DNA of 64,000 nucleotides from Halopseudomonas formosensis (GTDB taxonomy: Bacteria; Pseudomonadota; Gammaproteobacteria; Pseudomonadales; Pseudomonadaceae), in contig NZ_FOYD01000004.1 of NCBI RefSeq assembly GCF_900115905.1, positions 223,164 through 287,163 on the forward strand. The letters are read 5' to 3'. The notes under the pieces were generated by a model. It was not told the origin of the DNA. It worked only from the letters and a program-made list of their open reading frames with translations, and did no database searches. Below are positions 10,779-19,159 of the stretch, piece after piece. A program made the translations under genes and the position numbers. Within the stretch, counting starts at the first letter, position 1; every line of letters begins with the position of its first letter.

Positions 10779-11246
10779 ATGCACCCCTTCAATGCCACGC
10801 GCCCCCCTGGATTGGCGGTCGGATTTGCCTTTGCCGGGCTGGTACCCTTCGTAACCGGCGCCATAGGCCTGTGGGTGACCCCCGAGGCCTGGCGTGAATG
10901 GGTAATGGAAGAGTTCCTGAACTTCGCTGCGGTCATTCTCGCCTTCATGGGGGCGATTCACTGGGGGCTGGCCATGCGGGCCGAGGAGGGCAGCGAACAG
11001 GCGCCCATGCAGCTGGGACTGTCGGTGATACCGCCGTTGCTCGGCTGGTTCGCACTCAGCCTGCCGATCAACTTCGCCATTCCGGTATTCTTCTTCGCCT
11101 TCGGCACCCTCTACTTCGCCGATATCTGGGCGGTGAAGCAGGGGCTGGCACCGGCCTGGTACACCGCCCTGCGGCGCCCGATCAGCCTGGTGATCATCAG
11201 TTCGATGATCGTTGCCTGGGGCGCGACCCTGGTGCTGAGCTACTGA
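10779..11246 (+). CDS. DUF3429 domain-containing inner-membrane protein
   Basis: This 155-residue protein has about five hydrophobic helices and the DUF3429 pattern (FMGAIHWGLAM in the middle, LYFADIWAVKQGLAPAWY later). The ATG at 10779 is preceded by AAGGAG at a good distance. An open frame extends upstream into the end of tgpA but lacks such a site. The family is common in proteobacteria and of unknown function. It follows tgpA by 37 bp and may be read from the same transcript. Confidence 0.85.
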   Translation: MHPFNATRPPGLAVGFAFAGLVPFVTGAIGLWVTPEAWREWVMEEFLNFAAVILAFMGAIHWGLAMRAEEGSEQAPMQLGLSVIPPLLGWFALSLPINFAIPVFFFAFGTLYFADIWAVKQGLAPAWYTALRRPISLVIISSMIVAWGATLVLSY

Positions 11247-11259
11247 TTCAATCGGGCAA

Positions 11260-11283
11260 CCGGGATGGGGCTGGCCCTCCCGG
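11260..11283. terminator. Hairpin between convergent genes
   Basis: CCGGGA (11260-11265) pairs with TCCCGG (11278-11283), with inner GGG/CCC pairing. It lies between the DUF3429 gene and the converging zinc-ribbon gene and could end both transcripts. There is no clear T-tract. Confidence 0.35.
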
Positions 11284-11295
11284 CACCCCTCGGCA

Positions 11296-11637
11296 TCAAC
11301 TCTTCTTGACGAATTCCGACTTGAGCTTCATGGCGCCGATGCCATCGATCTTGCAATCGATGTCGTGATCACCGCCGACCAGGCGGATGTTCTTGACCTT
11401 GGTACCCACCTTGACGACCTGGGAGGAGCCCTTGATCTTGAGATCCTTGATCACGGTGACGGTATCGCCGTCCTGCAGCACATTGCCATGGGCGTCCCTG
11501 ATTACGGACTCGTCTGCGGCTGCCTCGTTACCGCCATCCTTCGGCCACTCGTGAGCGCACTCGGGGCAGACGTACTGGATGCCGTCTTCATAGGTGTATT
11601 CGGAATTGCAGGCCGGGCAATTTGGCAATGCGCTCAT
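11296..11637 (-). CDS. yjdM: YjdM/PhnA-family zinc-ribbon protein
   Basis: The 113-residue product has an N-terminal zinc ribbon (CPAC at about 7-10 and CPEC at about 24-27). The PhnA C-terminal beta domain follows ([21 protein letters not shown], then [20 protein letters not shown]). The family was once named after alkylphosphonate uptake, but its role is not defined. The ATG at 11637 follows a GAGG site; the longer frame to 11730 has no such support. Confidence 0.88.
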   Translation of the reverse strand: MSALPNCPACNSEYTYEDGIQYVCPECAHEWPKDGGNEAAADESVIRDAHGNVLQDGDTVTVIKDLKIKGSSQVVKVGTKVKNIRLVGGDHDIDCKIDGIGAMKLKSEFVKKS

Positions 11638-11748
11638 GATATGACCTCGTGGAAACATGCCTCGCCAGACAGGGCGAGGGGGCTGATCTGAAGGCCCGCG
11701 ACCATAGCACGCAGCCCCCGAACTGTCCATTTGGACAAGCGGATTTGC

Positions 11749-11768
11749 CTAAATAAGGTTAGAGCTGT
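11749..11768. repeat. Inverted repeat AAGGTTA-N6-TAACCTT
   Basis: Perfect seven-base arms lie either side of GAGCTG. The element sits about 110 bp upstream of the zinc-ribbon start and 360 bp upstream of the symporter start. It has the size of a dimeric-regulator operator. No bound protein is known from the sequence. Confidence 0.5.
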
Positions 11769-11875
11769 AACCTTGTCGATCCTGTGAGAAGCCAAACTCC
11801 CCCCTAATCAGTACAGCAGGAGTAGTACGCAGCCGCCGGCGAGCGGCAGATCAGTACGATCGGAGAAACCAAGTC

Positions 11876-11971
11876 ATGCACACGTTGACCCATCTGAATG
11901 CCACCTCCGGCATTTCAGACCGTTACAAAGTTCCACCCCGCAATCACTCTGCATACAAAGGCTACACATAG
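11876..11971 (+). CDS. Possible 31-residue leader peptide before the symporter gene
   Basis: An ATG at 11876 with GGAG about nine bases upstream opens a frame of 31 codons ending in TAG. The product is polar and His/Thr-rich, with no membrane segment. It lies 140 bp before the symporter start used here. It may be a leader peptide or a chance ORF; nothing else supports it. Confidence 0.2.
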   Translation: MHTLTHLNATSGISDRYKVPPRNHSAYKGYT

Positions 11972-12111
11972 CCTGATCCAGCCTGCGCGCACCGGCCGCC
12001 GACACTACGGCACCCATGCGCCACACCATCCGTTACTTTCGTATCAACCAGAGTGCACGAACCCGTAATTGCCGGGTGATGTTTCGTGCGCAAAGTAAAA
12101 AGAGTGATTCC

Positions 12112-13782
12112 GTGAACTCAGAATTGTTCCAGTTTTCCACCACGACAGTACTGCTGTTGATGGTCGCCTTCTATGGCGGTACCTATCTGCTGTCCCGACG
12201 TATCAAGCACGATGCCAATGATGCCGACGGCTTCATGGTCTCCAACCACCGGATCGGCTTCGGCATGGGCGCGGCCAGCATGACCGCGACCTGGGTCTGG
12301 GCCGCTTCCTTCTACGCTGCCGCTACCTCGGGCTACACCTATGGGGTGTCCGGGCCATTGCACTACGGTTTCTGGGGCGCGCTGATGATTCTGTTCATCT
12401 ACCCCTTCGGCCGTCGCTTCCGTGAGCTGGCGCCCAACGCCGCCACCCTGGGCGAGCTGATCCACGCCCGGCACGGAGCCTCCAGTCAGCTGATTCTGGC
12501 ATTCTCCAACCTGCTGGGCTCTGTCATCAGCCTGATGGTCAACCTCACCGCGGCCGGCGCTCTGGTGTCCGTTCTGTCCCCGCTGTCGTTCCAGGCCGGC
12601 ATAGTGATCGCGGGGCTCGGCGTGCTCAGCTATACCTTCTACTCGGGTTTCCGCGCTTCGGTATTCACCGACTTCGCCCAGTTGATCGCGATGATGGCCA
12701 TTGCCGTGGTAATCATTCCGGCCGTGCTGTTCGCGATGGGAGGCCCGTCAGTGGTGGTAGACAACCTGTCCAACCTGACCAGCGAACAGGCCAACCTGTT
12801 CTCCAAAGAGGCCTTCCTGCATCAGGGCGCGCCGTACTTCGTCGCGGTACTGGCCTATGCCATCGGCAACCAGACCATCTCCCAGCGCCTGTTTGCAGTA
12901 GATGAGTCGCACATCAAGCCGACCTTCATCACCGCCACCATCAGCTACGGGGCCATCGTCATCGGTCTGGGCATGATCGGGCTCATGGCACTGACCGTGG
13001 GCATAGAGCCCCTGGATGGCAACATGAACAACCTGATTCCGCAGATGGTGTCGACTTACCTGCCACCGTTCTTCATCGGTCTGTTCTTCATCCTGGTCAT
13101 AGGCTCGCTGTCGTCCACCGCCGACTCCGACCTCTCCGCGCTGTCGGCGATCATGATGGCTGACGTCTATGGCAAGAATATCGCCAAGAACCGTGCCGAT
13201 CCGCGCAAGATGCTCATCATCGGCCGCACTACCATGATAGTTGCCACTGTGCTGGGCATGATCCTGGCCAGCATGTCCTTCGACATCCTGGTGATGCTGG
13301 TATTCGTGGGTGCACTCTGGGGTGCCATCGTATTCCCGGTGATTGCCAGCTGTTTCTGGGATCGGGTCACCAATGCGGCCTTTACCTGGGCAGTAGTAGC
13401 AGCGCTGCTGGCGTTCAGCGTGGTGCGTTTCGAGCTGCTGCCGATGACCGGTGCGCTGGCGCTGGGTATGGAACTGCTGGCGGCCATCGGCGCCGGTGTA
13501 GTGGCCGGGCTCATGACCTTCGGGTTCTTCGGCAAGCGCCTGGGTGTGCTCGCCTTCTTCATCGCTACAGCGGTAATAGGCTGGATCGGCGCGGGCCAGC
13601 TGCGCGAGTACACGGTGCTGCTGTCGTCGTTGACGGCCTATGGCGTCAGCACCCTGGTATGCATCGCCATCAGCCTGGCCAGCAGTGAGCGCTTCGACTT
13701 CGACACCATTCAGCAGCGTGTCAGTGATTACAACAAGCCTGCCGAGGATGATGTCCCGGAAGGCACCCTGACCGCCCGCTGA
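12112..13782 (+). CDS. Sodium:solute symporter (SSS family, DUR3/PutP-like)
   Basis: The protein has about 13-14 hydrophobic helices and the SSS fold pattern, including ATWVWAASFYAAATSGYTYG in helix 2 and LSSTADSDLSALSAIMMADVYG in the sodium-site helix. It resembles urea/polyol-type (DUR3) members, but the substrate cannot be read from the sequence. The GTG at 12112 gives 556 residues with the first helix close to the N-terminus. ATG codons at 12079 and 12016 are in frame and would add 11 or 32 residues. A 43-codon gene follows 53 bp downstream and is probably its small partner. Confidence 0.88.
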   Translation: MNSELFQFSTTTVLLLMVAFYGGTYLLSRRIKHDANDADGFMVSNHRIGFGMGAASMTATWVWAASFYAAATSGYTYGVSGPLHYGFWGALMILFIYPFGRRFRELAPNAATLGELIHARHGASSQLILAFSNLLGSVISLMVNLTAAGALVSVLSPLSFQAGIVIAGLGVLSYTFYSGFRASVFTDFAQLIAMMAIAVVIIPAVLFAMGGPSVVVDNLSNLTSEQANLFSKEAFLHQGAPYFVAVLAYAIGNQTISQRLFAVDESHIKPTFITATISYGAIVIGLGMIGLMALTVGIEPLDGNMNNLIPQMVSTYLPPFFIGLFFILVIGSLSSTADSDLSALSAIMMADVYGKNIAKNRADPRKMLIIGRTTMIVATVLGMILASMSFDILVMLVFVGALWGAIVFPVIASCFWDRVTNAAFTWAVVAALLAFSVVRFELLPMTGALALGMELLAAIGAGVVAGLMTFGFFGKRLGVLAFFIATAVIGWIGAGQLREYTVLLSSLTAYGVSTLVCIAISLASSERFDFDTIQQRVSDYNKPAEDDVPEGTLTAR

Positions 13783-13835
13783 GCGACCGGGCAGCCTGCC
13801 GTCTGCGGGCTGCTGAATTCAACAGGAGATTACAC

Positions 13836-13967
13836 ATGCAAACCCTGATTTATGGCAGTTACATCCTCATCTGGCCCATTCTCACCCTGGTCATGCTCGG
13901 CCTGATCGTCAGTGCGGTACTGCGCGATACCCGCGAAGCCCGCCGCAACGGCAACGAGCTGGTCTGA
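13836..13967 (+). CDS. Putative transporter small subunit (43-residue membrane protein)
   Basis: The ORF starts at ATG 13836 with AGGAG seven bases upstream. It encodes one hydrophobic helix (about residues 5-28, LIYGSYILIWPILTLVMLGL) and an Arg-rich cytoplasmic tail. Similar tiny proteins follow SSS transporter genes in Pseudomonas and Halomonas and are annotated as putative transporter small subunits. The strong ribosome site and position make it a real gene with high likelihood. A role in assembling or regulating the symporter is inferred. Confidence 0.75.
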   Translation: MQTLIYGSYILIWPILTLVMLGLIVSAVLRDTREARRNGNELV

Positions 13968-13976
13968 CCTTCTGCC

Positions 13977-16151
13977 TCAGGGGAGTCGCTGCTCCCCTGA
14001 AGGTTTCAATGCCGCACTGGCATCCCTGGCCATGTTCGCGGCGAGCTCCTGAGCCATGTTCAGACGCCGCAGTATCCACGGCTTCAGGTCGTACACGAAG
14101 GGGTCGCTGAACTCCTCCTGATTTCCCCACTCGATCCGGACGAACTCGGGGCTGGCCCCGCCGCTGCGTCCATCGCGCAGGCTGTTGCTGATTTCCTCGG
14201 TGGCGGAGCGCAATACCGGCTGGATGTCGCTCTGATCCTCGTCCCGCCGCATCAGCAGCATGGTCTTGACGGTGGTCAGTTGCGCCAGCAGCTGATAGCC
14301 ATGGCTGAGTAATTGTTCCAGGGGCTCCAGTGCCGGACGTACTGCCCGGGGCTCGACCAGGGACCGACGCGTGGCCATCACCAGCGCTGACAGGCTGTCG
14401 TAAGCCTCCTTGCGGGCCAGGCGCCACTCGAGCTCGGGCTCGTCATCCACCGCATTGAACTGGCCGAGGCTCAGCGCGATCTGCGCATGCCGGGCCTGCG
14501 CCTGCAGGGCTCGGTGGACCAGCGAAGGGATCTGATTGCATTCCCACGAGGGCAGCACATAACTGAAGCCCCAGACAATGGTGACACCGATCACGGTGTC
14601 GGCAATACGTTCCAGCATGTTGAACATGGGGCCGTCGGCAGCGCTGATCAGGTGGGCCTGCACCAGGCTGACAACGGTCGCCGCCACGGCGGTGATGAGG
14701 TAGCGGCGCACGGCAAAGGAGTGGGAGATTGCCTGGGCAAGCGGCACTACGACCAGAAGCACCAGCGGGGGAGCCTGGGTCGAGAGAATGGCGCCGGCCA
14801 GAGCGCAGCCCAGGAGAGTGCCGGCGACCCGGCTGTTGCGCCTTTCAAGTGTCTGGGACAGGCTGCCGCGCAGCACTACCACTATGGTGACCAGTATCCA
14901 GTAGCCATGGGTAGCCCAGGGCAGGGCCAGCGAAATGAGGTAGCCGGTACCTATCGCCAACGCCGCCCGCAGGGCATGGCGCAGGGGTGGTGCATCCCAG
15001 TGCCAGAGCATCCGCAATGGGCGCAGTGACCAGCTGGTGGGGCTGACGAACAGCTTCCAGGCCGTACGCACTGCCTTCAGGTCCGGCTCGACCTTGCCCC
15101 TGGCCAGGCGGTTGACCCGTAGAATCTCATCGTTGATCAGGCCGACACGATTGGTCAGACCACGCAGCAATGTGGTCAGCGAGGGACCCTGTGCTTCCTG
15201 GGCAGGCAGCCGCTGGGGCATGCGATTCAACGCCGCCAGCGCCGGCCGCCAGTCATTGAGCGGTGCCGAGCGGCGGAAGAACAGCAGATCATCGGCATGC
15301 CGTTCCAGCTCATCGGCCATCTGGTCGAGCAGGGCGTGCATTTCCACCAGTACCGGCGCTGCCTCAGGGTGGGATCTGACCAGGTCCAGATCGAGCTCGC
15401 TGGCCAGCAGGTGGTCACGGATCTCCAGCACATTGATCATGATCGCCGCCAGCTGCTGGCGGCGGGGTGTACGCGGTGATTCCAGCAACAGGTCGCGGGC
15501 CGCCTGCAGCTGCTCGGCCAGTTGCGCCTGCTTCTGCATCAGTTCGCCGATCGGCGGGGTATCGGTAGTGGGGTCGAAACGGTCCGCCTGGCTGCGCATC
15601 AGGCTGCCCAGGGCCAGCAGCGACTGGGCCAGCAACTGCTGGCGATAGCGGTTGTTGAGCAGCGCGTTGGCGAGGGTGGCATAGAGCACATACAGCAGCG
15701 AGCCGCTGGTGAAATAGATGCAGGTGGTTAACAGGTTACCCTGGCTGAGATGCCGGGGCACCGCCATGGAGAAGGTCATGGCGAACATGATGGATATCAC
15801 CACCGGCAGGCCGCGGGAACCCCAGGCACCGGCCAGGAAGGCGAAGAAGGTGGCCGGTACCAGCAGCATGCCGAGATACAGCGGCTGATCCTGCAGCAAC
15901 TGGACGCCGGCAAAAAGCGGCAATCCTACCAGCGCCGCCGGCAGCAGGCTGCCGAGCTTGCCCCGGCGGGGCGCGGCATGGTCCGGTGGAATGCAGATGA
16001 TGGCGCCCACAGCCATCACCGAGGCCACAAACTGACCCTGCAGCAACCAGGCTGTCCCGGCGATCAGCATCAGTCCAAACCCGGCGGAGAAGCCGGTGGT
16101 GACGTAGGAGCTCAGAAGAACGCGAAATGCGCGGGTCAGCCGACCTGTCAT
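13977..16151 (-). CDS. FUSC-family (YccS-like) inner-membrane protein
   Basis: The 724-residue product has two blocks of about six helices (residues 10-150 and about 390-530), each followed by a soluble region, as in FUSC/AaeB/YccS-type efflux proteins. A helical segment with LEIRDHLLASELDLDLV lies between them. The ATG at 16151 follows AGGAAAC; the frame stays open to 16238 without a ribosome site. It lies 99 bp after another FUSC gene on the same strand and behind a MarR regulator, so it is probably part of that regulated unit. The substrate is unknown. Confidence 0.8.
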   Translation of the reverse strand: MTGRLTRAFRVLLSSYVTTGFSAGFGLMLIAGTAWLLQGQFVASVMAVGAIICIPPDHAAPRRGKLGSLLPAALVGLPLFAGVQLLQDQPLYLGMLLVPATFFAFLAGAWGSRGLPVVISIMFAMTFSMAVPRHLSQGNLLTTCIYFTSGSLLYVLYATLANALLNNRYRQQLLAQSLLALGSLMRSQADRFDPTTDTPPIGELMQKQAQLAEQLQAARDLLLESPRTPRRQQLAAIMINVLEIRDHLLASELDLDLVRSHPEAAPVLVEMHALLDQMADELERHADDLLFFRRSAPLNDWRPALAALNRMPQRLPAQEAQGPSLTTLLRGLTNRVGLINDEILRVNRLARGKVEPDLKAVRTAWKLFVSPTSWSLRPLRMLWHWDAPPLRHALRAALAIGTGYLISLALPWATHGYWILVTIVVVLRGSLSQTLERRNSRVAGTLLGCALAGAILSTQAPPLVLLVVVPLAQAISHSFAVRRYLITAVAATVVSLVQAHLISAADGPMFNMLERIADTVIGVTIVWGFSYVLPSWECNQIPSLVHRALQAQARHAQIALSLGQFNAVDDEPELEWRLARKEAYDSLSALVMATRRSLVEPRAVRPALEPLEQLLSHGYQLLAQLTTVKTMLLMRRDEDQSDIQPVLRSATEEISNSLRDGRSGGASPEFVRIEWGNQEEFSDPFVYDLKPWILRRLNMAQELAANMARDASAALKPSGEQRLP

Positions 16152-16250
16152 GTTTCCTGTCCATGATGACTTCAGTAACAGGATAGACGGGCCGGGAGCG
16201 GAGCAGGACACGGAAGCGGCAGGGCACACCGCTCCCATGGCCGCTCCGGC

Positions 16251-18182
16251 TCAGTGTCGCTGGAAGAACGCGAGGTTGGTGGCAATGCCGCGGGCGGCGT
16301 TATCCACATCCCAGGCAGCCGGGTGCCCCATCTGCTGCAGCAGTGTGGCAACCTTCTGCAGGCTGCGTACCGCAGCCTGGGGGTTCTCCGGCAGATGCTC
16401 CAGGCGCAGCAGGGCCATGGTCACCCGGCGCTGCAGCGGGCGGGGCAGGTCGGTGCCGGCCTTGAGCAGGTGCAGTTGCTGGATGGCATCACCGATGGCC
16501 AGTACCGCCAGGGCTGCACTGGTCGCCGGTTGCAGCGGCTCGGCACTGCGATTGACGCTCTGGATGAGCTTCAGCAGGCGGTGATGCAGGCGCACCCGCC
16601 AGACCTGGTGCCGGGCCGGTGCCATGGGGTTGCGTGCCATGCCGGCCAGCTCGTTGAGCATCATGCCGGTCAGGTGCTGGCGCCGGCGCCGAGCATCAGC
16701 AGGCCACACAAAGCGGAAGGCGATATAGGCCAGCAACGGACCAGAGACCACCGCAGCGGCAATCACCAGGGAGTCGGCAAAGGTCCGCTCCAGCGGCAGC
16801 ACGGGATGCGACAGCAGCAACAGTGCCATCACGTAATCCAGGGACCCGCTGGCCAGCCTGGGATGGGCGAAGAAGGGGACTATCAACAGAATGAACGGGC
16901 TGAGCAGGGCGATCAGTTGCCATTCACTGGTCGCCAGCGGCCATAACAGCCAGTGGCAGCTGAGCGCGGCGAGGGCGGCAATCGACTGCCAGATGAAGAT
17001 ATGCCCCATGACCCGCGAAGGCGCCTCGAAGGTAGAGAACAGGGTGATCATCACCGAGGCCCCGAGCATCACGTAGGCGCCGACCGACCAGCCACTGAGA
17101 ATCCACACCACACCGATCAGCAGCAAGAGACCGAAGGCGCGCACAGCCGCCTGACGGGCACCGACCCAGTCGCGGTGCAACACCACACGGTTGCGAATGG
17201 CGGTCATGCCGGTATCGTCGCCTTCGGTAGCCAGATGTTCGCGCTGACTGTCCAGCAGCTGGCGCAGGACATCCGCTGTCGCCCGGTCGGTGCTGCAGGC
17301 CAGTGCAGCTTCCAGGGCACAAAGAACCTTGTCTGCCGGTGCGTTCTCCTCGAGGATGCGGGCAGCTTCGCACAGGGCGCTGGCCATGTGCTCGTCCTGA
17401 TTCAGATGGCGGGCGCTGCGTATCCAGTAGGCGGCGCCCACCTGCGCCTGCACCAGAGCGCGCAGGGCACGGACGCTGCGGTGGCTGCGCACGGAGCCGG
17501 CGGCTTTGATATCGAACAGCTGCTCGGCACTGGCAATGCGTTCCAGCAATCGATGCGCCTTGTCGGCGCGGGTTTCCGTGGTATCTCCGGCAAAGGCAGC
17601 CGCCATGGCACGCAGGATATCGCTGGTGGTGCGTCTCACCCGCAGCGCAGCATGATCTTCGGCATTGCGCGGGGTGAAGATCAGGCCCACCAGCAGGCCG
17701 ACCAGCACGCCGGTCATCACGGTAAGCATGCGGTCACTGCCCAGGGCGAAGATCTGCCCCGCAGGCTGCTGGGTATTGAGCAGTGCCACCATGGTGGCCG
17801 AATAACCCGACAGCAGCGCGCCGTAGGAGACCAGCCCACTGAGCAGATTGCCGATGCCCACGCAGAGGCCGATCCACAGGGACAGGCTGAGTACCAGCAG
17901 CGGCAGGTTATCGCCGGCAACCACCACCAGCACTACCCCGAAGAGGGTGCCTATCAGGGTACCCAGGGCGCGGAACAGGCTCTTTTCCACCAGCATGCCG
18001 CGTACCGGCTGCGACACGGCCCATACGGTCATCGCTGCCCACTGCGGATGTTCCAGCCCCATCAGCCAGGCGACCACCAGTGCCAGGCAGGAGGCGAGGG
18101 CAGTGCGCAGGCCGAATCCCATGCGCGCTACATCGAAGCCCCGGCGCGCCAGCCAGGGGGTAATCGCCCGTACCTTACTCAT
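16251..18182 (-). CDS. FUSC-family aromatic-acid/fusaric-acid-type exporter (AaeB-like)
   Basis: This 643-residue protein begins MSKVRAITPWLARRGFD and has two six-helix blocks (about 25-180 and 360-500) with cytoplasmic domains after each, the AaeB layout. The early segment LEHPQWAAMTVWAVSQPVRG is the typical FUSC helix pattern. The gene overlaps the end of marR by eight bases, so it is translationally coupled to its probable repressor. AaeB-type pumps usually act with a periplasmic adaptor and a small DUF1656 protein. Neither gene is present here, so the partner is absent or elsewhere. Confidence 0.85.
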   Translation of the reverse strand: MSKVRAITPWLARRGFDVARMGFGLRTALASCLALVVAWLMGLEHPQWAAMTVWAVSQPVRGMLVEKSLFRALGTLIGTLFGVVLVVVAGDNLPLLVLSLSLWIGLCVGIGNLLSGLVSYGALLSGYSATMVALLNTQQPAGQIFALGSDRMLTVMTGVLVGLLVGLIFTPRNAEDHAALRVRRTTSDILRAMAAAFAGDTTETRADKAHRLLERIASAEQLFDIKAAGSVRSHRSVRALRALVQAQVGAAYWIRSARHLNQDEHMASALCEAARILEENAPADKVLCALEAALACSTDRATADVLRQLLDSQREHLATEGDDTGMTAIRNRVVLHRDWVGARQAAVRAFGLLLLIGVVWILSGWSVGAYVMLGASVMITLFSTFEAPSRVMGHIFIWQSIAALAALSCHWLLWPLATSEWQLIALLSPFILLIVPFFAHPRLASGSLDYVMALLLLSHPVLPLERTFADSLVIAAAVVSGPLLAYIAFRFVWPADARRRRQHLTGMMLNELAGMARNPMAPARHQVWRVRLHHRLLKLIQSVNRSAEPLQPATSAALAVLAIGDAIQQLHLLKAGTDLPRPLQRRVTMALLRLEHLPENPQAAVRSLQKVATLLQQMGHPAAWDVDNAARGIATNLAFFQRH

Positions 18183-18633
18183 CTGTTGATCCGCTGTTGA
18201 GCAGACCGATCCGGCGGTGAATCAGCTCGAGAGCGTCGAGCATCGCTTCCAGTTGCGGATCGGTCAGGTCAGCCAGCATCTGCTGTTCTATGTGGCGCAG
18301 CTGCTCGCGGATCTGGCTTACGGCAACCTTGCCCGCCTCGGTCAGCATGACCAGCTTGACGCGACGGTCTTCGGGTGCGGTCAGCCGCTGGATGTGGCCG
18401 CGGCTTTCGAGCGTATCGAGCAGACGGACCAGGCTGGAGCCATCAATGCCCACCAGAGAGGCAAGTTCCTTCTGACTGACGCCGTCGCCAGATTCGGCCA
18501 GATGGATCAGGGGAGCCCAGCTGATATCGGACAGACCGACGGCGGCCATCTGCTGGTCGATGGTTCGGCGCCAGAGGCGCGACAACATGGAAAACCGGAT
18601 ACCGAAACGATCCCGGGGTGAGGATGAAGGCAT
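18175..18633 (-). CDS. MarR-family transcriptional regulator
   Basis: The 152-residue protein has the winged helix-turn-helix of MarR proteins (SQKELASLVGIDGSSLVRLL, then the wing RLTAPEDRRVKLVMLTEAGK) between helical dimerisation ends. It is the first gene of the unit with the two FUSC genes and overlaps the next gene by eight bases. A dense cluster of palindromes (18639-18672) lies directly upstream of its start codon, fitting autoregulation. MarR proteins of this kind usually respond to phenolic or other aromatic ligands, which would fit an AaeB-like pump. Confidence 0.9.
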   Translation of the reverse strand: MPSSSPRDRFGIRFSMLSRLWRRTIDQQMAAVGLSDISWAPLIHLAESGDGVSQKELASLVGIDGSSLVRLLDTLESRGHIQRLTAPEDRRVKLVMLTEAGKVAVSQIREQLRHIEQQMLADLTDPQLEAMLDALELIHRRIGLLNSGSTDE

Positions 18634-18638
18634 GGATA

Positions 18639-18672
18639 ATGATTTGAATTCAATTGAATGGAATCAAATCAT
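18639..18672. promoter_or_regulatory. Probable MarR operator (nested palindromes)
   Basis: Outer arms ATGATTTGA (18639-18647) and TCAAATCAT (18664-18672) are perfect inverted repeats. Inside them TTGAATTCAA (18644-18653) and ATTCAATTGAAT (18648-18659) are perfect palindromes that overlap. The cluster ends six bases before the marR start codon, where a bound dimer would block expression of marR and the two FUSC genes. Confidence 0.7.
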
Positions 18673-18712
18673 ACCACTGATGCCCGGCATGGACCAGCGG
18701 GGTACAGCCAGC

Positions 18713-19156
18713 TCACCACCAGGGACCGGTACGGAAACTGGTCCCGACCACCACGAATGCCACGCCCAGCAGTGTCACCAGGCGTATCCGCAGGGCCATG
18801 GCGGGCAGCGTCTGTTCGCTGAGGTGGGGTATGACGCGCAGGCGTGCATCGATCGCCACCAGCAGTGTCATTGCCAGCAGGGCGAGCTTGAGTTGAATGA
18901 GCCGTGAGGGGAAATGTTCGGCAGTGAACCAGCTGGCTATATCCGGCTGGCGGATACGGGCCAGCCACAGGCCGGTGATCACCTGGATGATCAGCGCGGA
19001 CATGCCCCACTTCTCGTAGGCCGCTTCGAACGCAGTCAGTTCACCGACCGCGCGCCGCCGCAGAATGCCGGGCAGCAACCCCAGAGCCAGTACCAGGTGG
19101 CCGCCGGTCCATACGGTGGCGGCGAGGATGTGAATCAGCAGCAGGTAGGGATACAT
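18713..19156 (-). CDS. CopD-family / DUF2214-like membrane protein
   Basis: The 147-residue protein has four hydrophobic helices and starts MYPYLLLIHILAATVWTGGH. The conserved His in helix 1 and a WTGGH motif match CopD-like proteins. Four-helix proteins of this kind often bind haem or copper, but no activity can be claimed here. It starts only three bases after the stop of the MscS-type channel gene on the same strand, so the two form an operon. Confidence 0.75.
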   Translation of the reverse strand: MYPYLLLIHILAATVWTGGHLVLALGLLPGILRRRAVGELTAFEAAYEKWGMSALIIQVITGLWLARIRQPDIASWFTAEHFPSRLIQLKLALLAMTLLVAIDARLRVIPHLSEQTLPAMALRIRLVTLLGVAFVVVGTSFRTGPWW

Positions 19157-19159
19157 GGG

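Larger units (their letters stand above)
11638..12111. other. Intergenic region upstream of the sodium:solute symporter gene
   Basis: This stretch holds the divergent promoters of the zinc-ribbon gene and the symporter gene, a possible 31-codon leader ORF (11876-11971) and several possible symporter starts upstream of 12112. I find no convincing sigma-54 site or riboswitch. The imperfect repeat AAGGTTAGAGCTGTAACCTT (11749-11768) is almost self-complementary (AAGGTTA / TAACCTT) and could be an operator. Confidence 0.5.
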
